Shown here in pieces: positions 8,345 through 16,158 of a DNA stretch of 64,000 bases. The notes under the pieces were generated by a model. The model saw nothing but the letters and a program-made list of their open reading frames with translations, was not told the DNA's origin and made no database searches. This DNA is from Bacillus oleivorans. GTDB taxonomy: Bacteria; Bacillota; Bacilli; Bacillales; JC228. The first letter of the stretch is position 1, and each line of letters begins with the position of its first letter. The position numbers and the translations under genes are program-made. The stretch spans positions 1 to 64,000 of the forward strand of contig NZ_OAOP01000009.1 of NCBI RefSeq assembly GCF_900207585.1, in the 5' to 3' direction.

Positions 8345-10147
8345 ATGTGTGGAATTGTTGGATATATCGGAAATACGGATGCAAAAGAGATTCTTTTAAG
8401 AGGTCTAGAAAAGCTGGAATACAGAGGTTATGATTCTGCAGGAATCGCTGTACAAACAGAAACTGGCGTGCAAGTTTTCAAAGAAAAAGGCCGGATTGCC
8501 GATCTTCGCGAGATTGTAGACCCTGCTGTTGAAACTTTTACAGGAATTGGCCACACCCGCTGGGCAACCCACGGTGAACCAAGCCGGGAAAATGCACACC
8601 CTCATCAAAGTACAACAGAACGATTCACGCTTGTTCATAATGGAGTGATCGAGAATTATCTCCAGCTTAAGCGCGAGTATCTGGCAGATGTAACATTTAA
8701 CAGTGAAACAGACACAGAAGTCATCGTTCAGCTTGTTGAAAAATTCGTGAACGAGGGGCTTGAAGTGAATGAAGCGTTCCGCAATACGCTATCGCTGTTA
8801 CATGGATCTTATGCCCTCGCCCTGTTAGACCGTGAGAATCCAGACACGATTTATGTAGCAAAAAATAAGAGCCCCTTATTGGTTGGCCTTGGTGATGTCT
8901 TTAACGTTGTGGCTAGTGATGCGATGGCGATGCTTCAAGTAACCGACCGTTATGTCGAGCTTATGGATAAAGAAATGGTTACAGTAACAAAAGATTCTGT
9001 TACGCTTCAAAAGCTTAACGGAGAAGTGGTGGAGCGAGCTCCATTTATTGCTGAATTAGATGCAAGCGATATTGAAAAAGGTACTTACCCTCACTATATG
9101 CTCAAGGAAATCGACGAGCAGCCTGCTGTGATTCGTAAAATTATTCAAGCCTATCAAAACGAAGCAGGCGAGCTTAGCATCGATCCTGAAATCGTTGAGG
9201 CTGTAAATCATACCGACCGGATTTACATTGTTGCGGCCGGAACAAGCTACCATGCCGGATTAGTCGGAAAAGAGTTCATCGAAAAAATGGCGAAAATTCC
9301 GGTAGAGGTTCATGTTGCGAGTGAATTTGCTTACAATATGCCATTACTGTCTGAAAAACCTTTATTTGTGTTCATTTCACAAAGCGGGGAGACAGCCGAC
9401 AGCCGTGCTTGCTTAGTTCATGTAAAAGAACTAGGGTACCCGGCCTTAACGATTACAAATGTTCCAGGCTCAACGCTATCCCGGGAAGCTGACTATACAT
9501 TACTATTACATGCGGGTCCTGAGATTGCAGTAGCATCTACAAAAGCTTACACAGCCCAGTTGGCTGTACTCGCGATTTTAGCCCATGTTGCAGGGAAAGC
9601 AAAAGGTCTTGGATTCGAAGCCGATCTTGTTCAAGAGCTAGGTATTGTTGCGAATGCGATTCAAGTGCTGGTTGATACGAAAGTTGAAATCGAGTATATT
9701 GCTCGCGAGTATCTATCTGTTACAAGAAACGCTTTCTTCATCGGCCGTGCGCTTGACTATTATGTAGGACTTGAGGGAGCGCTTAAGCTCAAAGAAATCT
9801 CCTATATTCAAGCTGAAGGCTTTGCCGGTGGGGAATTAAAACACGGAACGATTGCTTTGATCGAAGAAGGAACACCAGTCATTGCACTTGCAACACAACC
9901 AAGCGTCAACCTAAGCATTCGCGGAAATGTCAAAGAGGTGGTAGCTCGCGGAGCCTACCCTTGCGTCATCTCCATGAACGGCTTAGAAGAGGAAGACGAC
10001 CGCTTCGTTCTTCCTGAAGTCAACGAAATGTTAACACCCCTTATCTCAGTCGTGCCGTTACAGCTACTAGCCTATTATGCAGCGCTTCACAGAGACTGTG
10101 ACGTGGATAAACCACGGAATTTGGCGAAGAGTGTGACGGTGGAGTAG
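8345..10147 (+). CDS. glmS: Glutamine-fructose-6-phosphate aminotransferase GlmS
   Basis: Makes glucosamine-6-phosphate from fructose-6-phosphate and glutamine, the first committed step of amino-sugar synthesis. The 600-residue protein starts MCGIVGYIG, with the N-terminal nucleophile Cys2 of the class II glutaminase domain. Two SIS sugar-isomerase domains follow (SQSGETADS near 346, STKAYTAQ near 398), and it ends KSVTVE. AGGAGG lies 10 bp before ATG. Expression is controlled by the ribozyme upstream. Its 3' end is the attachment site for the Tn7-like element that begins 25 bp after the stop. Confidence 0.97.
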   Translation: MCGIVGYIGNTDAKEILLRGLEKLEYRGYDSAGIAVQTETGVQVFKEKGRIADLREIVDPAVETFTGIGHTRWATHGEPSRENAHPHQSTTERFTLVHNGVIENYLQLKREYLADVTFNSETDTEVIVQLVEKFVNEGLEVNEAFRNTLSLLHGSYALALLDRENPDTIYVAKNKSPLLVGLGDVFNVVASDAMAMLQVTDRYVELMDKEMVTVTKDSVTLQKLNGEVVERAPFIAELDASDIEKGTYPHYMLKEIDEQPAVIRKIIQAYQNEAGELSIDPEIVEAVNHTDRIYIVAAGTSYHAGLVGKEFIEKMAKIPVEVHVASEFAYNMPLLSEKPLFVFISQSGETADSRACLVHVKELGYPALTITNVPGSTLSREADYTLLLHAGPEIAVASTKAYTAQLAVLAILAHVAGKAKGLGFEADLVQELGIVANAIQVLVDTKVEIEYIAREYLSVTRNAFFIGRALDYYVGLEGALKLKEISYIQAEGFAGGELKHGTIALIEEGTPVIALATQPSVNLSIRGNVKEVVARGAYPCVISMNGLEEEDDRFVLPEVNEMLTPLISVVPLQLLAYYAALHRDCDVDKPRNLAKSVTVE

Positions 10148-10171
10148 TTATTAAAAAATTTGCAATCCTGT
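10148..10171 (+). other. attTn7-type insertion site, with left 5-bp target duplication
   Basis: The 24 bp between the glmS stop and the transposon. CCTGT at 10167-10171 is repeated exactly at 32477-32481 on the other side of the element. The distance of 20-25 bp after the stop codon is the position used by Tn7, whose TnsD reads the glmS 3' coding sequence. Confidence 0.88.
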
Positions 10172-10260
10172 TGTTTATCGACAACTTAGTGGTGCCCTAA
10201 ACAACTCAAGAGTACCCTGAACAACCTAGTAGTGCCCTTAACAACTTAAGGGTACCCTAA
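10172..10260 (+). repeat. glmS-proximal transposon end with four abutting 20-bp TnsB-type sites
   Basis: After the 9-bp tip TGTTTATCG, four 20-bp units lie head to tail at 10181, 10201, 10221 and 10241. Each begins ACAAC and most end in the pattern GTGCCCTAA or GTACCCTRA. The arrangement mirrors the four packed TnsB sites in the right end of Tn7. Confidence 0.9.
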
Positions 10261-10319
10261 TTGTTCTCATGGAATTCTAAATATGTTTCCGTCTTAAGGT
10301 GAAAAAACACAGATGATAA

Positions 10320-10346
10320 AAGGAGCTTGGATTTCAAGCTCCTTTT
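10320..10346 (+). terminator. Hairpin with T-run inside the element
   Basis: Stem AAGGAGCTTG/CAAGCTCCTT followed by TT, 60 bp inside the transposon end. It may shield the cargo from read-through from glmS. Confidence 0.65.
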
Positions 10347-10533
10347 AACATACCTATCCTCTTCTTAAACTAAAGCCCCCGTACGTTCATAAGGAATTCT
10401 AAAAAGGGCTATAACCACTATTATAATTATGGACTTTTTCCACTTAATATGACCACTATAGGTAGTCAGAAATCCACCGTTTATTATGCTTTCAAAAGAT
10501 TTAATATCATCGTGATAATAGAAATAAGTGTAG

Positions 10534-10606
10534 ATTTGAAATAAAGTAACGATGTTTATAAAAAAGATGTGAAGTTTAAAATAAAGTAGCGACGTTTATA
10601 AAAAAG
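10534..10606 (+). repeat. Two direct copies of a ~33-bp AT-rich sequence
   Basis: TTTGAAATAAAGTAACGATG... (10534-10566) and TTTAAAATAAAGTAGCGACG... (10574-10606) both continue TTTATAAAAAAG and differ at about 3 positions. They lie upstream of the OLD-family gene. The function is unknown; they could be an operator or a remnant. The rest of the 10261-10753 gap holds two terminator hairpins and no gene. Confidence 0.7.
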
Positions 10607-10614
10607 TTTGATTA

Positions 10615-10645
10615 AAAATCCTGTGTTGATATGCAGGATTTTTTC
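10615..10645 (+). terminator. Rho-independent terminator upstream of the OLD-family gene
   Basis: Stem AAAATCCTG/CAGGATTTT followed by TTTC. No gene precedes it within the element, so it may mark the end of lost cargo. Confidence 0.75.
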
Positions 10646-10753
10646 TTGTTCCACAAACGGGCTATATTGTGGAAAAAGTAATTTTTTTGTAAAATTAGTA
10701 AAGAAAGAATATTTACTTATTTCTTTATTTAATACTTGGAAAGTTGGGTAACT

Positions 10754-12502
10754 ATGAAATATATTGGCTTCATAATAGAAAACTATAGAGCTATAGAACG
10801 AATAGAGGTTAAAATTTCGGACCCATTAATTCCTATAATAGGGATCAATGAATCAGGAAAAACATCTGTACTTAAGGGGATCTTATCTTTTGACAAGTTG
10901 AAAGATAATTACAATAAGGGTGAGCACTTAAACTTTAAAAATAAATATTCGTATAAAGAAAAACAGTGTAATATAACTGCTCGTGTTCTTATTGAAACTG
11001 AAGAAGAAGTAGAAAAACTAGCAAAAAAAATGAAACTCAAAGTTGGAGACCCCCTAGTGGAAACTCTATTTGATTATGTTAAGAATAAAAGATTAATTAA
11101 TATTTCAAGGTCATTAAATCTGATGGAATATAATCTAATAGATTTTCCTATAGAAGAGGAAAGAAACAAAGAGATGGCCGATAAACTATTTGATCTTTTA
11201 CCAATTATTTTATATTTCGATGATTTTAGTGATAGAGTACCTGAAACTATTGACTTGCCACCAAATTACATAGAAAAAGGTATAAGGTCAGGTAACAGTG
11301 TTCAAGCAGAATGGCGAAGCCTTATTGAAGAGATATTTTATAGATCGACAGACGGCGAATATACAATAAAGGATTTCCTAGAAATAGAAGACCCTGATGA
11401 TAAAGCTGCACTGTTAAGTGATGTTAGTGATCAACTAAATGCAGATATTATAGATGAATGGAAAAAATTAAAACTAAAGGGTAGCAGCGCACTTGCAAAT
11501 GATGAAGATGATTTAGAATTAAAAATAATTTATACTCCTCCAACTGAGGAATACAACAAATATAGCTTTGAATTTAAGGTAGTAGATAAAACACTGAATC
11601 AGAGAAAACGGCAATTTAATGTAACTGAGCGTAGTAAAGGTTTTCAATGGTATTTTAATTTTATAATTAAATTAAAATTTAATGCAAAATATAAAGATAA
11701 TCCTTCTAACGCAATATATTTATTAGATGAACCAGGATCATACCTTCATTCTTCTGCACAAGAAGAATTATTAAGTGAGTTAAAAGTGATTTCTGAAAAT
11801 AATACACTTCTATATTGTACACATTCACAGTATCTACTTGATCCAGAGAAGATAAATATATCCACTATAAAAATTGCAATAAAGCAAGAGGGAAATATTG
11901 TTTTAAAACCATTTAATTCATATGGAAAAAACTATAATCAAGGTGCATTAACTCCGTTAATGGATGCATTGCATTTAAAGACGGGATTGGAATCTATAAA
12001 TACAAAAAATGTAATTATTACTGAAGGGATAACGGATTATTATTTTCTTAAACTTCTTACTGAATATAGAGAAGAGTTCCAAAAACATGATATTCAGCTA
12101 ATTCCAGGTGCTGGTGCACAAAATTTGAGAGAACTTATATCATTGTCAATTGCATGGTCATCAAAATATCTAGTTTTACTGGATAATGATGATGCAGGAA
12201 GGAATGCTTATAATACTTATATATCTTATTTTGGAGAAGGTGAAAGTGACAATTTATACTTGTATAATGATCGCGAGGAAACTTTTGTGCTAGAAGATTT
12301 TATTTTAGATGAGGATGAAAAAAATATTTTAGAATTGACAAATTCAGATAATTTAAAATCAGCGTTTATTTCCCTTTATTTCTTAGAAGATAAAAATTTG
12401 AGGAGAAGAATAATTAAGAAATTGGATAGTAGCAATTTGGTATTTTTGAGTAGCATTATTGACAATCATTTTAAAGTTGAAAATGATCAAACTTTTTTAT
12501 AA
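10754..12502 (+). CDS. Stand-alone OLD-family nuclease (ABC-type ATPase + TOPRIM)
   Basis: Probable DNA-targeting defence protein of the Overcoming-Lysogenization-Defect type. The SMC/RecF-like ATPase part has a Walker A GINESGKTS at about residues 30-38, Walker B YLLDEPGSYLH at about 320 and a switch histidine in THSQYLL. The C-terminal TOPRIM domain shows IITEGITDYYF at about 420 (catalytic Glu) and LLDNDDAG at about 473 (metal-binding DxD). 582 residues from ATG 10754; an upstream in-frame TTG at 10736 is less likely because it lacks a ribosome site. No helicase or other partner is adjacent on this strand, unlike the second OLD gene at 20911. AT-rich (about 30% GC). Its exact defence role is inferred. 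Confidence 0.85.
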   Translation: MKYIGFIIENYRAIERIEVKISDPLIPIIGINESGKTSVLKGILSFDKLKDNYNKGEHLNFKNKYSYKEKQCNITARVLIETEEEVEKLAKKMKLKVGDPLVETLFDYVKNKRLINISRSLNLMEYNLIDFPIEEERNKEMADKLFDLLPIILYFDDFSDRVPETIDLPPNYIEKGIRSGNSVQAEWRSLIEEIFYRSTDGEYTIKDFLEIEDPDDKAALLSDVSDQLNADIIDEWKKLKLKGSSALANDEDDLELKIIYTPPTEEYNKYSFEFKVVDKTLNQRKRQFNVTERSKGFQWYFNFIIKLKFNAKYKDNPSNAIYLLDEPGSYLHSSAQEELLSELKVISENNTLLYCTHSQYLLDPEKINISTIKIAIKQEGNIVLKPFNSYGKNYNQGALTPLMDALHLKTGLESINTKNVIITEGITDYYFLKLLTEYREEFQKHDIQLIPGAGAQNLRELISLSIAWSSKYLVLLDNDDAGRNAYNTYISYFGEGESDNLYLYNDREETFVLEDFILDEDEKNILELTNSDNLKSAFISLYFLEDKNLRRRIIKKLDSSNLVFLSSIIDNHFKVENDQTFL

Positions 12503-12622
12503 AAATCGTCCTCGTGAAATATTTAAAGAGCCTGTTTTGATCAATCATTTTTAAAAAGCAGGCTCTTTTATATTTGGAAAATCAACATAATAAGACGTGT
12601 TTTTGATCAAACTTTTTTATAA
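12484..12622 (+). repeat. 19-bp exact direct repeat spanning the end of the OLD-family gene
   Basis: TGATCAAACTTTTTTATAA occurs at 12484-12502, where it encodes the last codons and stop of the OLD-family gene, and again at 12604-12622. The 101 bp between the copies contain the terminator. The repeat may mark a duplication or recombination junction close to where the GC-rich module begins. Confidence 0.7.
12525..12571 (+). terminator. Terminator after the stand-alone OLD gene
   Basis: Stem AAAGAGCCTG/CAGGCTCTTT followed by TATATTTGG, with A and T tracts on both sides of the stem, so it could work in both directions. Confidence 0.8.
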
Positions 12623-12701
12623 CCCAACAATAAGAAGGTAAGTTTATGATCTGTCCCCTACTTTATTCCAGCAAAAAACAAACCTTCTACCTGATACTTC
12701 A

Positions 12702-12735
12702 ACAAAAAGAAAGAAGGCTATATAATTAGCCTTCT
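12702..12735 (-). terminator. Terminator of the methylase-helicase-GIY-YIG operon
   Basis: Perfect 9-bp stem AGAAGGCTA/TAGCCTTCT. Read on the minus strand it is followed by TTCTTTTTG. It lies about 155 bp after the last gene of the operon. The surrounding 12623-12890 shows no gene. Confidence 0.7.
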
Positions 12736-12890
12736 AAGCAAATGACATCCTATAGTTCAAAAACATTTGTATGGATAGATTTATGATTTTCCCTGAACTC
12801 GGTGGGCGTGATTTTTTATTTACCACTCAAATTTTCCGGAACACACACAACTTGTGTCTTTCCCGTATTTCATCATCTGATATCCCCTCT

Positions 12891-14075
12891 CTATTGAGCA
12901 GGGCCAACCAAACTGGCCGTCTTGCGATCATAGGTCACATTGGTAATAGAGCCATCCTGAATACGACGCACCGCTTCGTCAATCACGTGCAGCGGGACGA
13001 GGAACCATTCCTTTGGCCGAACAGGGCGGCCAAAGCGGTCATGGATGGTGAGGTCGAGCTGAGCAGGTGCAAAGATGCGTTGGAATATACCTTCCAGCTT
13101 CATGCGGTTGATACCGGCCAGTTTGTAGCTGGCGACAACTTCGACATCCGCTAGCAGGTAGGTGGCATCGTGCGCCGCATTGGCGATGCGGGTTTCAATC
13201 TTGCCACCTGTAACGCCGATTTTGTGAATCAGTTCGCGGTGCTCCGAAACGAAGGGATGATTGGACAGGCTGCGCAGGACATAGATAGTACCACTTTCGA
13301 TATCGTCTTCGTCCCAGGTTGAGCTGAACAATGGCCCGGCATCAGGCTCGGTCAATCGGCGCCCAGCCTCGTCTTTGTACAGCGCGCGCTGCAAAGACCT
13401 GAGAAGGAGATTACTTTCAGTGCCATTAGAGTAGATGACTCTAAGTCGAGCATCAGGTTGGCCATTCGGTGCTTTAAATTCATCCCCCTTTTCAGCCACG
13501 TAGACAAGTTGGCCGCCCAAAATAAAGAAGTTACCCGGATTGACGCTCGCGTCCTTACCAAATGGCCGCGTTTGTCGAACGCCAGAATTAAGTTCGCTCT
13601 CAGCCTGCTCAAACAACGGCCGGAAGCGACTGAAGTCCTCACACTTCTCTCGTTTGGCAATTTCCTCGGCCGCACGTATTTCGGCTCGCGAGCGGACATG
13701 GCGAAGTTCTGTAATGCCGGAAGGGTCAGCCGCGCCTTCGAGTTCGGCGAGCAAATCATCGTCATCTATCAATTCCACTGGGTCAAGCGACTCATTCTCG
13801 GCACCATTCAGTAGCCCTTGGTAATCGAGTGACGCTAGAAGAACCCGGCATTCCTCCTGCTCACGTAGTCGATCGAGTCGTACGGCGTACAATCTCTCAA
13901 TGACGTCATTAACTTCACCATGCTGTGGAGCACGGCCATACTGCTCAACAAACCGCTGGATTTCCTCAAACCCCCCGATAATGCGTTCCTCACGTGGTGA
14001 TTGAGTTCGTGTCTTCGCTATCTCCTTGTCCACACCAAGAGCATCGAGTAGTTCGTCATCAGAAAGATTAGGCAT
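12891..14075 (-). CDS. GIY-YIG-type nuclease domain protein of the GC-rich module
   Basis: The 394-residue protein has a charged, uncharacterised N-terminal half. At about residues 258-360 lies a GIY-YIG-superfamily nuclease fold of the T5orf172-like kind: GTIYVLRSL for the GIY strand, HKIGVTGG for the YIG strand, a following IETRIANAAHD with the arginine, and KLEGIFQRIF with the catalytic-type glutamate. It ends with a DRFGRPVRPKEWF segment. It overlaps the helicase gene by 8 bp and is the last gene of a three-gene operon. High GC (near 57%) unlike the flanks, so it was recently transferred. I infer that it is the DNA-cutting subunit of a restriction-like system. Confidence 0.8.
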   Translation of the reverse strand: MPNLSDDELLDALGVDKEIAKTRTQSPREERIIGGFEEIQRFVEQYGRAPQHGEVNDVIERLYAVRLDRLREQEECRVLLASLDYQGLLNGAENESLDPVELIDDDDLLAELEGAADPSGITELRHVRSRAEIRAAEEIAKREKCEDFSRFRPLFEQAESELNSGVRQTRPFGKDASVNPGNFFILGGQLVYVAEKGDEFKAPNGQPDARLRVIYSNGTESNLLLRSLQRALYKDEAGRRLTEPDAGPLFSSTWDEDDIESGTIYVLRSLSNHPFVSEHRELIHKIGVTGGKIETRIANAAHDATYLLADVEVVASYKLAGINRMKLEGIFQRIFAPAQLDLTIHDRFGRPVRPKEWFLVPLHVIDEAVRRIQDGSITNVTYDRKTASLVGPAQ

Positions 14076-16158
14076 CTATATCCCCTCCACTCCCTTTTGC
14101 AGCCTTCTGCTGCGAGTGATGGCGCTGCAAGGCTGCGACACCTTCGGCCATGCGTTTCTCCCATGGATCTTGTGCATTTATATCTGGTAGTCGCCCGCGC
14201 TCCTTCTTGAATTGCAGAGCCCGTACAGCCAGCGCTCTTGCCTCCTCGTAAGGAATGCTTACACGCTTAGTGGCAATCGCAGCTGAAACCTGTTTCAGAC
14301 TGTCTTCGCTTATTGCCTTGGCGAGTATCGCGTATGCCTCGCTGAACGGATTAATTCGGTCGATGAGATCTATGTCCAGTTCACGCACGTCCATTACGAA
14401 CTTGCGCACGCCGTCGATGAATGCAGTGTTGGAGGCCGGTTCGTTGCTGTCCCCAGTGACGCCAAGCGCAGTTTGCTTGGCCTGCTGCGTCAGGTTGAGG
14501 GCAGCAATGGCGTGCTGGCGTACCGCTTCCTGATCTTCAGTGTCGAGGTCAGGATACTTTTCCTTGATGATCTTCCCCATCCGAACCTGGGTCAGCTCCT
14601 CCGGCACCATTTCGCTGTCAAACAAGCCGTGTTCGATAGTGGTCTTGTCTTGAACGAATGTAGCGATCACTTCATTTAGGTCTTCTCGACAAATGCGCAC
14701 GGCTTCCTCACTTTTAGGTTCGTAGAGGCCCTTGATCTCAATCTGCAACTGCCCTGTTTCATGGTTGAAGCCGACATTGCACTTTTCTGGATCATAACCA
14801 CCTTCACCATAGTCGAACCCTTGCATCGGACCACTCGCCGGTCTCTTCGGTTTGAATTCAAAGCGAGGTGCAAGAACTTGCTCCATCAGTAAGCTAGCAG
14901 CAATGGCCTTCAAGGTATCGTTAACGGCCTCGGTAACTGCCTGCTCGGAGGCGTCGAGTTCGGCGATCAGGTTGGTGAAACGGGCACGGGTTTTGCCTGG
15001 CGCGTCGCGGGTCGCGCGGCCGATGATTTGCACGATCTCGGTGAGACTCGCCCGATAGCCAACCGTGAGTGCGTGCTCACACCAAATCCAGTCAAAGCCT
15101 TCCTTCGCCATTCCGAGGGCGATGATGATGTCAACATGGTCGCGGTTGTTCTTATGGGCGGGGTCTTTCAGCGCGGCGAACACCCGGTCGCGCTTGGTTG
15201 GGTCATCATCCACCAGGTCGGCGATCCGGAGGATTCGGCCACCTGGCGTCTTGACTAGCTGGAAGCCGGTCGCGGGATCGGTCCCTTGCCATTCGCCCAG
15301 TTCTTCGATGATATGTTCGACCTCCCTTATCTTGTCCTTCGTGCTCTCGCGCGAATTGACGTTCGGGATGTGGATGATGGTCTTCTCGGCCGGATCGAGC
15401 ACCTTGAGTATGTCATCGGTGTATGAACCGGAGTAGAAGAAATAGCCAATGTCGAGCTGCTTCAGATACTCGTAGCCGTTGAGTTGCTCATAATAAGTGT
15501 AGGTAACGGTATCGAACTTCAACTCATCCTGTGGGGCCAGCACTGCCTCAGCATCGCCCCGAAAGTAGGAACCGGTCATCGCCACTATATGTACGCGATC
15601 GCGGGCGATGAACTGCCCGAGATGCAGGCCGAGTTTGTTGTCAGGGTTGGCCGAAACGTGGTGGAACTCATCCACGGCGATCAGCCTATTGTCGAAAGCC
15701 TCCACCCCGAATTTATCGACAGCGAACCGGAAGGTAGCGTGGGTACAGACCATTACCTTGTCATCGCTCTGGAGGAACGCGCCAACTGAATTAACCTTCC
15801 CGCCATTATCCGCGCCAGGCGCGTTACATAGGTTCCATTTCGGCTTCACGCTCCAATCGGCCCAAAAGCCAAACTGGCTCAGGGGTTCATCGTTGAAGCT
15901 CGAACCGATTGACTTTTCCGGCACCACAATAATAGCCTGCTTGAGCCCTTGATTTTCGAGTTTGTCAAGGGCTATGAACATCAGCGCCCGGCTCTTACCA
16001 GATGCAGGCGGTGACTTGATAAGCAAGTATTGCTCGCCGCGCCGCTCGTAGGCGCGTTCCTGCATCGGTCGCATTCCCAGTTCATTGGTCTTGGCCGAAC
16101 TACCGTTACTGGCATAGGACACCGAAATGGAGGGGATTGATTTATTCCCGTTGGTCAT
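14068..16158 (-). CDS. SF2 DEAD/DEAH-type helicase of the GC-rich module
   Basis: 696-residue superfamily 2 helicase. Walker A is SPPASGKSR near residue 50, the Walker B box is VDEFHH near 160, motif III is AMTGSYF near 195 and motif VI is QIIGRATRDAPGKTR near 380. The C-terminal 300 residues match no motif I can name. It resembles helicase/translocase subunits of restriction systems. It overlaps the upstream methylase gene by 4 bp (ATGA) and the downstream GIY-YIG gene by 8 bp, so the three are translated together. GC-rich composition points to transfer from an unrelated host. Confidence 0.85.
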   Translation of the reverse strand: MTNGNKSIPSISVSYASNGSSAKTNELGMRPMQERAYERRGEQYLLIKSPPASGKSRALMFIALDKLENQGLKQAIIVVPEKSIGSSFNDEPLSQFGFWADWSVKPKWNLCNAPGADNGGKVNSVGAFLQSDDKVMVCTHATFRFAVDKFGVEAFDNRLIAVDEFHHVSANPDNKLGLHLGQFIARDRVHIVAMTGSYFRGDAEAVLAPQDELKFDTVTYTYYEQLNGYEYLKQLDIGYFFYSGSYTDDILKVLDPAEKTIIHIPNVNSRESTKDKIREVEHIIEELGEWQGTDPATGFQLVKTPGGRILRIADLVDDDPTKRDRVFAALKDPAHKNNRDHVDIIIALGMAKEGFDWIWCEHALTVGYRASLTEIVQIIGRATRDAPGKTRARFTNLIAELDASEQAVTEAVNDTLKAIAASLLMEQVLAPRFEFKPKRPASGPMQGFDYGEGGYDPEKCNVGFNHETGQLQIEIKGLYEPKSEEAVRICREDLNEVIATFVQDKTTIEHGLFDSEMVPEELTQVRMGKIIKEKYPDLDTEDQEAVRQHAIAALNLTQQAKQTALGVTGDSNEPASNTAFIDGVRKFVMDVRELDIDLIDRINPFSEAYAILAKAISEDSLKQVSAAIATKRVSIPYEEARALAVRALQFKKERGRLPDINAQDPWEKRMAEGVAALQRHHSQQKAAKGSGGDIDA

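Noticed and set aside
10164-10171. Alternative left end with TGT at 10169 and duplication AATCC
   Set aside because: AATCC at about 32566 is not preceded by a suitable ACA tip or repeat. TGT at 10172 with CCTGT matches the right end exactly.
10181-10260. Four 20-bp tandem units considered as a CRISPR array or plain minisatellite
   Set aside because: Units abut without unique spacers, and matching inverted copies lie at the other transposon end together with tips and a target duplication, so they are transposase binding sites.
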